Assembly (NCBI GenBank): GCA_949152475.1
Contig: OX424569.1
Span: forward strand, 19,753,170-19,817,169
Length of the DNA: 64,000 bases
Reading direction: 5' to 3'
Source of the DNA: Terebella lapidaria
Lineage: Eukaryota > Annelida > Polychaeta > Terebellida > Terebellidae
Under the pieces are notes generated by a model, which worked only from the letters and a program-made list of their open reading frames with translations, did not search any database and was not told where the DNA came from. Shown here piece by piece: positions 22,812 to 32,721 of the stretch. Position numbers and translations under genes: made by a program. Positions within the stretch are counted from its first letter, which is position 1; the number at the start of each line of letters is the position of its first letter.

Positions 22812-24425
22812 AGGTTACCGGACCTATGGTCCGATAACCTATTGGCATGGCGTTGCGTCCGTCGTCGTCTTCGTCGTCCACATTTTTATCTTTTTTGTTT
22901 ACGGGCGAATTTTTCTGAAATTTTGCACAAAAATACTTAAAAATAATTCAAGAAGGAGGTACTTTCTAGTTTTTAGATTTTCGCATTTTTTTCAAAATGG
23001 CGGCCGTTTTTGACGAAAAATGCCTGATTTTGGATGGTCCGATAACCTATTGGCATGGCGTTGCGTCCGTCGTCGTCTTCGTCGTCCACATTTTTATCTT
23101 TTTTGTTTACGGGCGAATTTTTCTGAAATTTTGCACAAAAATACTTAAAAATAATTCAAGAAGGAGGTACTTTCTAGTTTTTAGATTTTCGCATTTTTTT
23201 CAAAATGGCGGCCGTTTTTGACGAAAAATGCCTGATTTTGGACTTTGGCGGACATTTTCTCAAAATCTGTTCAGTAACTTTTTTTCTTTTTGATACATAA
23301 GATTCCTCATATGTACTCCTATGATGTCTATAAATTTTGTTACGCTTGAATCGCTCGAAGTGCGCCATTTTGGCGCAAACTCGGCCCAAATGGGACTTTC
23401 CCATGTTAAATTCTCCTATGCTTTATAATGGGACACATTATGCCTAATATCTCACTTGATATTGAGATTAGAGACTAGGAATCAATTGTGGACATATAGG
23501 AAATGATATATGCTGAATATTCTCGTGACCTTGAATTTGACCTCTGACCTCAGTTTCAAGGTCAGAGCACAATATGGCTTATATCTCGCTCATTATCGAC
23601 TCTACAGCTTAGGAATCAATTGTGGACATATAGGAAATAATATATGCTAAATATTCTCGTGACCTTAAACTTGACCTCTGACCTCAGTTTCAATGTCAGA
23701 GCACAAAATGGCTTATATCTCGCTTATTATCGACTCTACAGCTTAGGAATCAATTGTGGACATATAGGAAATGATATATGCTGAATATTATGATGACCTT
23801 GAATTTGACCTTCGACCTCATTTTCAAGGTCACAGGACATAATGGCTAATATCTTGCTTGTTATCGACTTTACAGCTTAGCAATCAATTATGAACATATA
23901 GGAAATGATATATGCAGATTATTGTCATGACCTTGAATTTGACCTTTGACCTCATTTTCAAGGTCACAGGACAAACAGGCTAATATCTGACTTATTATCG
24001 ATTTTACAGCTTAGGAATCAATTGTGGACATATAAGAAATGATATATGCTGAATAGTCTCGGGACCTTGAATTTGACCTCTGACCTCATTTTCAAGGTCC
24101 AAGGACAAACTGGCTCATATCTTGCTCCTCTATTGACTGTATGGCTTAATAATCAATTGTGGACATGATATAGAAAATGATATACATTGAATATTTTGAT
24201 GACCTTGAATTTGACCTTTGCCCCTTTATTTTCAAGGCCACAGCACAAAATTGCTAATATCTCTCTGATTATTGAATTTACAGCTTAGCAATCAACTGTG
24301 GACATGATATATGCTTAATGTTATATATGCTGAATATTCTCTTGACCTTGAATTCAACCAGTGACCTGGCTAACATCTAAAATATTAAACATTGTCCGGT
24401 AACCTATCTTCGGCCCTTGGCCTAA
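22812..24425 (+). mobile_element. Family B element B3 with a 208-bp tandem duplication
   Basis: It runs from AGGTTACCGGACC to the 3' end GTCCGGTAACCTATC with hairpin GGCCCTTGGCC and CTAA. The 5' block is duplicated: the sequence starting at 22827 recurs from 23035 nearly unchanged, so two identical 60-residue frames appear there by chance. About seven core units follow at 23450-24350. Confidence 0.6.
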
Positions 24426-24854
24426 TTTTTAGGTTACCGGACCTTCGGTCCGATAACCTATTGCCGTGGCGTTGCGTCCGTCGTCGTCATCCGGCGTCCG
24501 TCAACATTCATATCTTTTAAAGCTTATGATCGAATCTTCCTGAAATTTTGCACAAAAATGCTTAAAAATATTTCGAGAGGGAGGTATTTTTTAGTTTTTT
24601 GATTTTCGAATTATTGACGAAAAACAGCTAATTTTGGACTTTGACGGTCATTTTCTTGAAAACTGTCTGATCAGATTTGAGATTTTTGTTTCAAAAGATT
24701 CTCCTTATGTACCTCTGTGATGTGTATAAGTTTGGTTGCCCTTGAATCGCCGGTCTGCGTATGGCGGCCATTTTGAATTTTCGACGGGTCGACAAAAAAT
24801 TTTTTTTCCAGCCCAAATCGCATTACTATCCAGTTTATTTTATACATCACCAAT

Positions 24855-25022
24855 CTAAACTACTACATGCTCCTTTTCGATCCTTTGGATCGTTCTGGAT
24901 AGAAATTCGCGTACTGAAAGCAAGGCACGATCGTCTGCCTGCATGACTCGAGCGCTCCTTTTGCCGCCAAAACCGCCGCGCATATGCGCACGCAGCTGCG
25001 CAGAAGCTTCACTTTTCTGTCC
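24855..25022 (+). repeat. DIRS left inverted terminal repeat
   Basis: The 168 bp starting CTAAACTACTACATGCTCC match the reverse complement of 31009-31176 almost perfectly. The visible differences lie in the palindromic GCGCATATGCGC stretch. The 22 bp outside it (24833-24854) are not in the right repeat but do occur in the internal complementary region. Confidence 0.9.
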
Positions 25023-25433
25023 ACCGCCATTTTTGCTTGGCAGCTTTGGATTTTGGTTCCCGGTGAATTCGTAGAATTTAGTCTGCAAACTAGACTTTTG
25101 CGATATATTCTTGCGGAATTTCACTTGCCACGTTCATAGACATCGTTTTGTGTCTATTTGGATAAGTATTGGTCGATAGTTTGTTACTTGCTAGATCGTC
25201 AGCGATTTGTATAGCCAGTTCACCCTATTATCGTCCATCCGTCGTACTTGATAGTGTACTTGTTGTTTACATCTATCAATAGTTCTACGTTATTTTTCTA
25301 CTGTATATATTGTGTATACGTATACTGTAGTTTATATATTCGTAGTCCTCTTAGGGTTCTTTTTCAGCGTGGTCTCAGGTTTGCGTATTTTGCCCGCCCT
25401 GTTACTGTGTGTGGTTAGTTCCCTTTCGTGATC
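25023..25433 (+). promoter_or_regulatory. DIRS 5' leader before ORF1
   Basis: This 411-bp region between the left ITR and the ORF1 ATG has no long open frame. It should contain the promoter or leader of the element, by position. I see TATATATTGTGTATACGTATAC at about 25302 but cannot say that it is a TATA box. Confidence 0.35.
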
Positions 25434-27538
25434 ATGGCTTCACAATCCTCCCTTGGTACCGGTGCCATGGACGAACGTCCATGCCCGAAGTGTCTGGTCA
25501 ATACCCTCCGAGGAGGGGAGAAACACAGTGTGTGTTTCGACTGTTTAGACCATGGCCCGGTATCTATGGAGGATTTGAGGTGTGATCTGTGCCGTTTCTG
25601 GCGTCCCTCTTCCTTCGTGCAGGCGACTGCAAAGTATTCCGAAGCCTCGTTGGCTCGTCGGGATGCTTTGAGGCTTGCGGAAGCTTCGGCTCCGCAAGTC
25701 CGCCAGTCGCCCATGGAGGTGGAGACTCCGCCTGTGACGGCACAGATTGCGTCCGGTGTTAGCCAGCCCCTGGGGCTAACACAGGACATGGTCAACGCGG
25801 CTGTGCAATCCTTCTTTGCACAGTCGTTATCGTCCCTTCAGGGTACCCTCCTGCCGGGTCTCTCTTCCCTGCTTGGACAGGGAGTCCCGGCCGGTTCTTC
25901 GGCTGCCCCTTCGTCGCAGGGAGAGCTTGCTCCCCCTGCTGGCAAGAAGTCGAAATCTTCTAAGAAGAAGGTTTCAGTTCTTGCCAAGGCGAAAGCAGCC
26001 AAGGAACCGCACTCCACCTTCGTCGTCCCTCAGTCGGGGCCGATCGAGGTGGAGGGGTCCGTCGTCTCTTCCCCTGGGCCTTCCAAGAAGAGGAAGCGTG
26101 CTTCCTCTAAGCGCCGTGGTGCTGAGACCACATCGATTTTCGATGTGGCTCAGGCTTCGTCCGACCTCTCGGTGGGCGACGATCAGGCTTCGGGCTTCGA
26201 TCGGCGGAGCATCTTGGATGGCTCATTCGGGTCCTCGGTCTCGAGGTTCGAGGGGGAAGAGTTCCCTTTGTTTCGGGGTGAGGCTCTCGATCGTTCGTGC
26301 GATCGGGAGTCTTCACTTGGCGGTCGTGCTCCTGGTCCTCGATCAGGGCACGATCGGGCGGGTGGTGCTGGGGCCGTTCCTCAGGACCACTCAAGTCCTG
26401 TGTACGCGGATGTAAGTCGCCGGACGGGCGCGATCGCTGAGCAGGCATTCCCTCGCCCGTCCTTTGATGTACCCTTGGGGTCATCGAGGTCTTCGATCGG
26501 ACCTGTGAGGTCCAACGATCGGGGGGGGTCGAGTGGAAGCTGATCAGGAGTCGTCCTCCTCGGAGGATGAGACTTCCGATCAGGCCGGGGGTTCTAACTT
26601 CCGGTGGGCTTTGGAGTCGGTCGCAAGGCGAATGGACTTGCCGATCGATGCTCCAGGGCCCTCACGGGGAACCGGTAGGTTCGCGTCGGCGCCAGTTCGT
26701 CGGCCGATCCGGCTCCCTGTGGCTCCCGCGTTAGTCAAGTCCTTCGACAAGATCAACAAGGGAGTTACGGCTAAGAAGGATGTGGCTCGTACGGAGTCGA
26801 CATTCCCGACTAGCCGTGTTCGACCTGAGTCGATCGACACCTATCGGACTGTAGAGTCCGAGGGTGGACATCAGACTTCCGTCCCGGTCGAAGACCCTAA
26901 CCTTCACCTGCTTTCCCGGAAGCAGGGTACGGTCTGGTCAGCTTATGTGAAAAAGGCTCGCCTTTCTCACTGGCAGACGCTGTCTCATCAATTGATGGGG
27001 CAGCTCTCGTTGACGGATCACCTGACCACTTTGGTTTTTTGTGGAGTTTGTGGACGAGGCGGATCTGGAGGAGGGGAGTCGCGCCAACATTCATGCAGCA
27101 CTCGGCGTCTTGGCCGGAGTGGTCCATGCTGCTGAGCGTGACAGTGCGCACCTGGGCGCACAATTGGATCTCACCATGCGTGATGCCGATCTCCGTCTGC
27201 TCGACGTGTCCGCTACGGACGTCGCTGAGCTACGTGGGAGGCCGCTTTTCTCAGGCTATACCTACGCCAACCTCTCTCGATCGGATATTTCTGTCATGCG
27301 GGAACATCTCCGGGATGAGGCTATGGCCAAGGCTTTGCTTGGGAAGTCGGCGGGGTCTGGGACAGGCAAGAAGACCAAGGGTCAGAAGCCTGCCCAACCT
27401 CAGGCACCACATGCACCCGCTTCTACGCAGCCGCCCTTTCGGGGGGCGCTGCCTCCCCCTCCCCAGGGGGATGGCAAGCGTGGAGGCAAAGGGGGTGGAC
27501 GCTTCAAGGGCAAAGGGAAAGCTTCTGGTAAGAAGTGA
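25434..27538 (+). pseudogene. DIRS ORF1 (gag-like), broken by two homopolymer frameshifts
   Basis: ORF1 of DIRS elements is thought to be a gag-like nucleic-acid-binding protein. The ATG at 25434 opens a frame with a cysteine cluster near residues 14-50 (CPKC, CFDC, CDLC), which may bind zinc, then Ser/Lys-rich low-complexity sequence. That frame stops at 26543. The next frame (to 27135) continues an acidic, Ser-rich part; the switch point is a run of 8 G at 26521-26528. A second switch lies at a run of 6 T at 27035-27040, after which a third frame runs to the stop at 27536-27538 and ends in a Gly/Lys-rich tail. Both breaks look like one extra base in a homopolymer. They may be real inactivating mutations or sequence errors. 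The whole would be about 700 residues. Confidence 0.7.
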
Positions 27539-29645
27539 CTCGTTGCGGGAAAGCGTAGGCTCTGTGGAAGGTTCAGTTCTGTCGGAATTCGATCTTCCAC
27601 AACCTGGTCCAGTCGGGGGACGCCTGGCTCAGTTCGTCCGGAACTGGAGCGATCTGGCGTCGTCAGACAATTCAGTCGTGGCATGGGTGAAGTGCGGTCT
27701 CACCTTCAGATGGGAGGCTGGAAAACCACCGATCAGACCCAAAGCATGGTTCTTCCCTGTGCCCGGCGATCGGGAAAAGTTTCAGCTTCTGCAGCACGAG
27801 GTGCAGCAGTTGCTAGAGAAACGTGCGATCGAGGTGGTCAAGGACGAGAGAGGATTCTATTCTCTCATCTTCCTAGTGCCGAAAAAGACAGGCTGGTGGC
27901 GTCCCGTTTTCGATCTGTCAAACCTCAACAAATTCCTGATCATACCCAGGTTCAAGATGGAGTCGGCGCTTTCCGTCCAGAAAGCTCTGTCCAAGGGGAA
28001 GTGGGCAGTCAGTATCGACGTCAAGGACGCGTACTTACATGTGCCAATACACCCAGCCGATCGGCGATACCTCAAGTTCGCCTTCGAGGGTTCGGTGTAT
28101 CAGTTCAGGGTACTTCCTTTTGGAGTAGCCACCGCCCCTTACGTGTTCACCCGTATCGTAAGGACGATGGCAGCCAGGTTTCGATCGGTTGGAATTCAAT
28201 TCCACCATTATATCGACGATTGGTTAATCATAGCCGACTCCCCGTCTCAGGCTATAGAGCAATCCGGGTTCGTCCTCAGGTTGGCGACCAGCCTTGGCTG
28301 GATCCCCAATTGGGCGAAGTCTCATCTGTCCCCGACACAGAGGTTCGAGTATGTCGGGGTAGATTACGATCTAGAGCGAGGAGTAGCTCTTCCTCCGCGG
28401 AAGAGAGTTCTCAAGGCGATTGCGGCGATGGAGGTCGCGCTGACGCAGTCGTCGATCACAGCTCGACAGTTTCTGTCCATCATCGGTCTGTTGGCGTCGA
28501 TGGAGAAACAGGTGCCGTTCGGCAGGTGCTTCCTCAGACCCATTCAATGGTGTCTAGCGTTGCAATGGCGGATCCTCACCGATCGACTAGACCAAGTCGT
28601 ATCGGTGGACGATCGTGCTCGGGAAGCAATGCATTGGTGGCGGGACCATCGGAATCTTTTCCGAGGGATGCCACTGGCGGAGTATCTGCCCGATCGGACC
28701 TTCTTCACCGATGCGTCAGAATTGGCTTGGGGAGCTCATATGGACGAGCACGAACTCTCTGCTGTGTGGAACACGAGCGAGAGGGCGTTGCACATCAATG
28801 TCCTAGAGCTGCGAGCGGTGAGACGTGCGTTCGAGATCTGGGGGCCTCAGAGTCCCCCAGGGACGAAGTGGTTGGTCTTCACAGACAACAGCACAGTAGT
28901 GGCGCACATAAACAAACAAGGTGGAACTCGCTCGAGTCAGCTTTGTTTGGAGGCCGAGTGTCTGATCAGGTTTGCCTTCAAGTACCGTCTGTTTATCAGG
29001 ACGAGGCACCTGCCGGGTCACAGGAATGTCCTAGCGGACACTCTGTCGAGACCGGACAAGATCATAGGCACGGAGTGGAGTCTGCATCCGGGGGTGTTTC
29101 GGCGCGTTTGTCAGGCGTTCGGGACACCGAACATAGATCTGTTCGCAACCTCTCGGAATCACAAGCTCCCGGTCTACTTCTCACCTCTGCCAGAGAGCGA
29201 GGCACTGGCTGTGGACGCGATGTCTCAGTCGTGGGACGGGATGTTCGGGTATGCGTACCCGCCAACTCGGTTCCTAACAGAAGTGCTGCACAAAGTAGCC
29301 AGGTCTCAGTGCGAGATTCTGTTGGTGGCGCCATGCTGGCCGATGCAGGCGTGGTTCCCCCTGCTACTGTCCCTCCTGATCGATGTACCACGGGTTCTCC
29401 CGATCGAGGACAGGTTGCTGAAGCAACCGGGGCGGGATATATTTCACGATTCCGTCCACGTGCTCAAATTACACGTGTGGAGGCTATCGAGCGATCCTTC
29501 CAGGAGGCAGGATTTTCTCAGCAGGTGTCCGTACATCTCGCGAGAAAGAATAGGAGATCCTCCTCTAAAACGTATGAGGCTAAATGGAGAGTATTCGTAC
29601 GTTGGTGTAACGGAAGGCGCATTGATCCGCTCTCTGCCCCTCTGA
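27471..29645 (+). CDS. DIRS reverse transcriptase / RNase H with Dam-like C-terminal region
   Basis: The protein copies the element RNA into DNA. The reverse transcriptase has RPVFDLSNLN, SIDVKDAYLHVPI (first catalytic Asp), LPFGVATAPYVF and the YIDD box at 28209-28220. RNase H follows with TFFTDAS, the Glu of VLELRAV, the Asp of FTDNSTV and the late Asp of LADTLSR, so the D-E-D-D set is present. After it, about 29125-29400, comes IDLFATSRNHKLP ... YAYPPTRF ... LLVAPCWPMQAW, which resembles the Dam-type methyltransferase region of DIRS elements; its YPPT replaces the canonical (D/N)PP(Y/F), so activity is doubtful. The ATG at 27471 is chosen because it overlaps the ORF1 end by 68 bp; the frame is open further upstream, but that part lies over ORF1. 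No stop or frameshift interrupts the catalytic domains. Confidence 0.88.
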   Translation: MASVEAKGVDASRAKGKLLVRSDSLRESVGSVEGSVLSEFDLPQPGPVGGRLAQFVRNWSDLASSDNSVVAWVKCGLTFRWEAGKPPIRPKAWFFPVPGDREKFQLLQHEVQQLLEKRAIEVVKDERGFYSLIFLVPKKTGWWRPVFDLSNLNKFLIIPRFKMESALSVQKALSKGKWAVSIDVKDAYLHVPIHPADRRYLKFAFEGSVYQFRVLPFGVATAPYVFTRIVRTMAARFRSVGIQFHHYIDDWLIIADSPSQAIEQSGFVLRLATSLGWIPNWAKSHLSPTQRFEYVGVDYDLERGVALPPRKRVLKAIAAMEVALTQSSITARQFLSIIGLLASMEKQVPFGRCFLRPIQWCLALQWRILTDRLDQVVSVDDRAREAMHWWRDHRNLFRGMPLAEYLPDRTFFTDASELAWGAHMDEHELSAVWNTSERALHINVLELRAVRRAFEIWGPQSPPGTKWLVFTDNSTVVAHINKQGGTRSSQLCLEAECLIRFAFKYRLFIRTRHLPGHRNVLADTLSRPDKIIGTEWSLHPGVFRRVCQAFGTPNIDLFATSRNHKLPVYFSPLPESEALAVDAMSQSWDGMFGYAYPPTRFLTEVLHKVARSQCEILLVAPCWPMQAWFPLLLSLLIDVPRVLPIEDRLLKQPGRDIFHDSVHVLKLHVWRLSSDPSRRQDFLSRCPYISRERIGDPPLKRMRLNGEYSYVGVTEGALIRSLPL

Positions 29646-30544
29646 ATGCAGTGCTAGACTTTCTCTGCTATCTCTTTGATAGGCTTAATTTGAAGCCTAC
29701 TACGATCGAGGGATACAGGTCCATGCTGGGCCCTGTATTCCGTGCTAGGGGGATCGATTTAACTAATAATCGTATCCTTGCTGATCTCTTGGCGTCCTTT
29801 AGGACGCAAAGGCCACGCGGAGTTCCTACTCTACCGGATTGGGACATGGCTTTTGTGCTATATTGTCTTACTAAAGCACCTTGGGAGCCTCTCAAGGAAG
29901 TTTCCTTGCAGAGGTTAACTCTTAAGACTTTCTTGCTAGTTATGCTAGCAAGTGGTCGAAGACGCTCGGATGTCGCGGCGATCGACGTATCGCGAGTCGC
30001 ATTTGGCGCGGATGGGTCCGTTTCCTTATACCCAGTACGTGATTTTATGCCTAAAACACGTGCTGCAGTTGAGGGCGGGAAAGCGTTCTCCCCTATCGTA
30101 ATTCCGTCACTGGGCGGTTACGTAGGACGGAATGAGCCGGACGCTCTATTGTGCCCGGTAAGAGCGCTGAAAATCTACATCGATCGTACCAGATCGATCA
30201 GGAAAGATCGCAAGCGATTATTTATTTCCTATCAGCCTAATAGGGCTACGGATATCTCCACAGCTACACTATCCCGATGGGTGAAGGTTGTAGTGAGGAC
30301 TGTCTATGCGGAATCAGGTGCTGACGATCGAGTCACTTACAAAATATCGTCCCACCAAATCCGACACATCTCGATGTCTTTGGCGGCCAGGTCGAATATT
30401 CCGTTGGAATATATCGTGAGGGCTGGAATGTGGACTAATTCTACGACATTCATCGGGTTCTATCTGTCCAATGCTGCCGAACTTCAGGACCAGTCGTCCA
30501 GATTTAGACTGGGTCCGCTGGTCGTAGCGCAAGCTGTTGTTTGA
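27683..30544 (+). CDS. DIRS tyrosine recombinase (C-terminal domain real; long overlap with RT)
   Basis: The product should integrate the circular DNA form without target duplication. The recognisable recombinase lies at about 29460-30540. It has SGRRRSDV with the first catalytic Arg at about 29960, the HxxR box (HQIR) at 30353-30364, the Trp of AGMW and the nucleophile Tyr in GFYLSN at 30461-30463. All key residues are present. The frame is open from 27683, so it overlaps RT by about 1.96 kb. The upstream half is Ser/Arg/Gly-rich with no domain and may be a shadow of RT. The true start is therefore uncertain: it may lie near 29400 or be reached by another route. Extensive RT/recombinase overlap is known from DIRS-1. 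Confidence 0.85.
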   Translation: MGEVRSHLQMGGWKTTDQTQSMVLPCARRSGKVSASAARGAAVARETCDRGGQGRERILFSHLPSAEKDRLVASRFRSVKPQQIPDHTQVQDGVGAFRPESSVQGEVGSQYRRQGRVLTCANTPSRSAIPQVRLRGFGVSVQGTSFWSSHRPLRVHPYRKDDGSQVSIGWNSIPPLYRRLVNHSRLPVSGYRAIRVRPQVGDQPWLDPQLGEVSSVPDTEVRVCRGRLRSRARSSSSSAEESSQGDCGDGGRADAVVDHSSTVSVHHRSVGVDGETGAVRQVLPQTHSMVSSVAMADPHRSTRPSRIGGRSCSGSNALVAGPSESFPRDATGGVSARSDLLHRCVRIGLGSSYGRARTLCCVEHEREGVAHQCPRAASGETCVRDLGASESPRDEVVGLHRQQHSSGAHKQTRWNSLESALFGGRVSDQVCLQVPSVYQDEAPAGSQECPSGHSVETGQDHRHGVESASGGVSARLSGVRDTEHRSVRNLSESQAPGLLLTSARERGTGCGRDVSVVGRDVRVCVPANSVPNRSAAQSSQVSVRDSVGGAMLADAGVVPPATVPPDRCTTGSPDRGQVAEATGAGYISRFRPRAQITRVEAIERSFQEAGFSQQVSVHLARKNRRSSSKTYEAKWRVFVRWCNGRRIDPLSAPLNAVLDFLCYLFDRLNLKPTTIEGYRSMLGPVFRARGIDLTNNRILADLLASFRTQRPRGVPTLPDWDMAFVLYCLTKAPWEPLKEVSLQRLTLKTFLLVMLASGRRRSDVAAIDVSRVAFGADGSVSLYPVRDFMPKTRAAVEGGKAFSPIVIPSLGGYVGRNEPDALLCPVRALKIYIDRTRSIRKDRKRLFISYQPNRATDISTATLSRWVKVVVRTVYAESGADDRVTYKISSHQIRHISMSLAARSNIPLEYIVRAGMWTNSTTFIGFYLSNAAELQDQSSRFRLGPLVVAQAVV

Positions 30545-30841
30545 ACCAGCTGGACAGAAAAGTCTTGGTTTTAACGTGCACGTGTATATAAGCAACACTT
30601 TGTGTTTGTGTGTGAATTCTTTATGTTACGGTCTCAAGTAGAGTTCCGTTTTCCACCGATGGGTGAAGAAGAAATTCGTGCATGTCGGAGGCAAGCGATC
30701 GCACCGCTAGGTGAGTATCTTTATTATTTTACTAAAGATATATCGAAAATGTAGCATTTTAGCGATTCGCTTGAAATCAAGACTATCGTCTGTTTTCATG
30801 ACTCTCTAGCACTACTGCTCCACCGCCTATCCTTTGATTCT
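30545..30841 (+). other. DIRS 3' noncoding region
   Basis: This stretch between the recombinase stop and the internal complementary region has no gene. It ends just before AAGGAGCATGTAGTAG, where complementarity to the left end begins. Confidence 0.5.
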
Positions 30842-30944
30842 AAGGAGCATGTAGTAGTTTAGATTGGTGATGTATAAAATAAACTTCCCAAATTTTAATT
30901 GTAAATTTGCCGTTTATTGTTATTACTCACCTCTAAACTACTAC
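30842..30944 (+). repeat. DIRS internal complementary region
   Basis: Bases 30842 to about 30885 are the reverse complement of the left end (24833-24876). Bases about 30886-30944 are the reverse complement of the right end (to 31223). The junction CCCAA/AAAC corresponds to the two element tips joined head to tail. This is the template for completing circular DNA in the DIRS replication model. Confidence 0.9.
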
Positions 30945-31008
30945 AGTAAAGGCCCTCCCATCCATCCCCGCCAGTTGTGTGCTAGGGGCTTCCTTTTGTC
31001 GTTTTTTT

Positions 31009-31176
31009 GGACAGAAAAGTGAAGCTTCTGCGCAGCTGCGCGCACATATGCGCGGCGGTTTTGGCGGCAAAAGGAGCGCTCGAGTCATGCAGGCAGACGA
31101 TCGTGCCTTGCTTTCAGTACGCGAATTTCTATCCAGAACGATCCAAAGGATCGAAAAGGAGCATGTAGTAGTTTAG
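31009..31176 (+). repeat. DIRS right inverted terminal repeat
   Basis: This is the reverse complement of 24855-25022. The 47 bp outside it (31177-31223, starting AGGTGAGTAATAAC) are unique to this end and are found again, inverted, in the internal complementary region. A 65-codon frame through it is not a gene. Confidence 0.9.
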
Positions 31177-32721
31177 AGGTGAGTAATAACAATAAACGGC
31201 AAATTTACAATTAAAATTTGGGAATTTTGGGCCATTTCTAGACAAAAAATTGTTTTTCACCCTTTGAAAAAAATTTTGAATTTTGCCAGGACTGTACTCC
31301 TAGAACGCCTGAAGATAGAGCTTAGAAATTGGCACTTTCAAATGGAAAGTCATATATGGCGACTGGTGTGGTGACCTTGAATTTGACCTTGGATGACCTT
31401 GAAAGGTCAAAACAGCCATTTTTGGGTCGAAAAATGCCCAAATTTGCACTTTGTCTTATCTCGAAAACTGTCTGATCAGTTTTGAGATTTTTGTTTCAAA
31501 AGATTCCCCTTATGTACCTTTATGATGTGTGTAAGTTTTGTTGCCCTTGAATTGCCGATCTCCGTGTGGCGGCCATTTTGAATTTTTGACGAGTCGGCGA
31601 AAAAAATTGTTTTCGTCCCAAATCGCATTAATATCCATTTTGGGCCATTTCTAGGCCAAAAAAATTTTCACCCTTTGAAAAAAAAATTTGGACTTAGAAA
31701 TTTTTCGGCACTTTTTTTCTTCATAATGGGAGCTGTCCGGACTGTTCTCATAGAACACTAATGAAGATACAGCTTAGAAATTGGTACTTTCAAATGGGAA
31801 GTCATATATGGCGATTTGTGTGTTGACCTTGAATTTGACCTTCCATGACCTTGAAAGGTCGGAACAGCCATTCTGGGGTCAAAAAATGCCCAGATTTGCC
31901 TCTATAGATGAAATGCTTGCATATAGAACTCATGTTTGCATTATGAACATATAGCAAGACATATATGGCACAACTAATGATGACCTTGATCTTGACGTCA
32001 GATGACCTTGAGTGCCAAATGTCTGACTCGTAATGTGTAAATTGACCTGAGCGGCCTAAACGATTCCACCCAGATATATCTTTGTATTATGAACATATAG
32101 AATATCAAATGCCGCACACATACATGTAATGGTGACATCGAAGTTCACACGGATGACCTTGATTGGTAAATCTCAAGGTCATTTGTTCACACTGCGAACC
32201 TCGATTGGTAAATCTCAAGGTCTGTTACCTGCCAATGCTGCAATGGCCAAACCAAAATTGTCCGGTAACCTGTCTTAGCCTTTGGGCTAATTTTTTCAAA
32301 ATGACAGCCGTTTTCGTCGAAAAATGGCCAATTTTGGACTTTGACAGTTATTTTCTCAAAATCTGTTCAGTAACTTTTTTTCTTATTGATGCATAACACT
32401 CCTCATATGTACCCCTGTGACATGTATAAATTTCGTTGCCCTTGAATCGCTCGAAGTGGGCCATTTTGGGCCCAAACTCGGCCCAAATGGGACTTTCCCA
32501 TGTTAAATTCTCCTATGCTTTATAATGGGACACATAAAGCCTAATATCTCACTTAATATTGAGATTAGAGACTGGGAATCAATTGTGGACATACATGAAA
32601 TGATATATGCTGAATATTCTCGTGACCTTGAATTTGACCTCTGACCTCAGTTTCAAGGTCAGAGAACAAAATGGCTAATATCTCGCTTCTTATCGACTTT
32701 ACAGCGTAGGAATCAATTATT

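Larger units (their letters stand above)
24833..31223 (+). mobile_element. DIRS-like tyrosine-recombinase retrotransposon, structurally complete
   Basis: The element is about 6.39 kb. It has inverted terminal repeats of 168 bp (24855-25022 and 31009-31176), unique outer ends (22 bp left, 47 bp right) and an internal complementary region (30842-30944). That region is the reverse complement of the right and left outer ends joined together, the diagnostic DIRS plan used to form a circular intermediate. Gene order is ORF1, then RT/RNase H, then tyrosine recombinase, which overlaps RT. There is no target duplication, as expected for recombinase-mediated insertion; each end is uncertain by one base (an A). 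The two ITRs differ at about two positions, so the copy looks young. Base composition is richer in GC and in GATC than the flanks. Confidence 0.9.
24431..32290 (+). mobile_element. Family B element B4, carrying the DIRS insertion
   Basis: It starts AGGTTACCGGACCTTCGG directly after B3 and ends with GTCCGGTAACCTGTC, a hairpin AGCCTTTGGGCT and CTAA at 32287-32290. Without the retrotransposon at 24833-31223 it would be about 1.5 kb. The join then reads CATTACTATCC-ATTTTGGGCC as in intact sister copies near 12830 and 56250. Confidence 0.6.

Noticed and set aside
26533-27135. A separate 200-codon gene inside the DIRS element
   Set aside because: It continues ORF1 after the G-run frameshift; its last 30 codons lie beyond the second shift and are shadow.
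27039-27470. N-terminal extension of the RT frame
   Set aside because: The same bases encode the ORF1 tail in another frame, the extension has no domain, and a usable ATG occurs at 27471.
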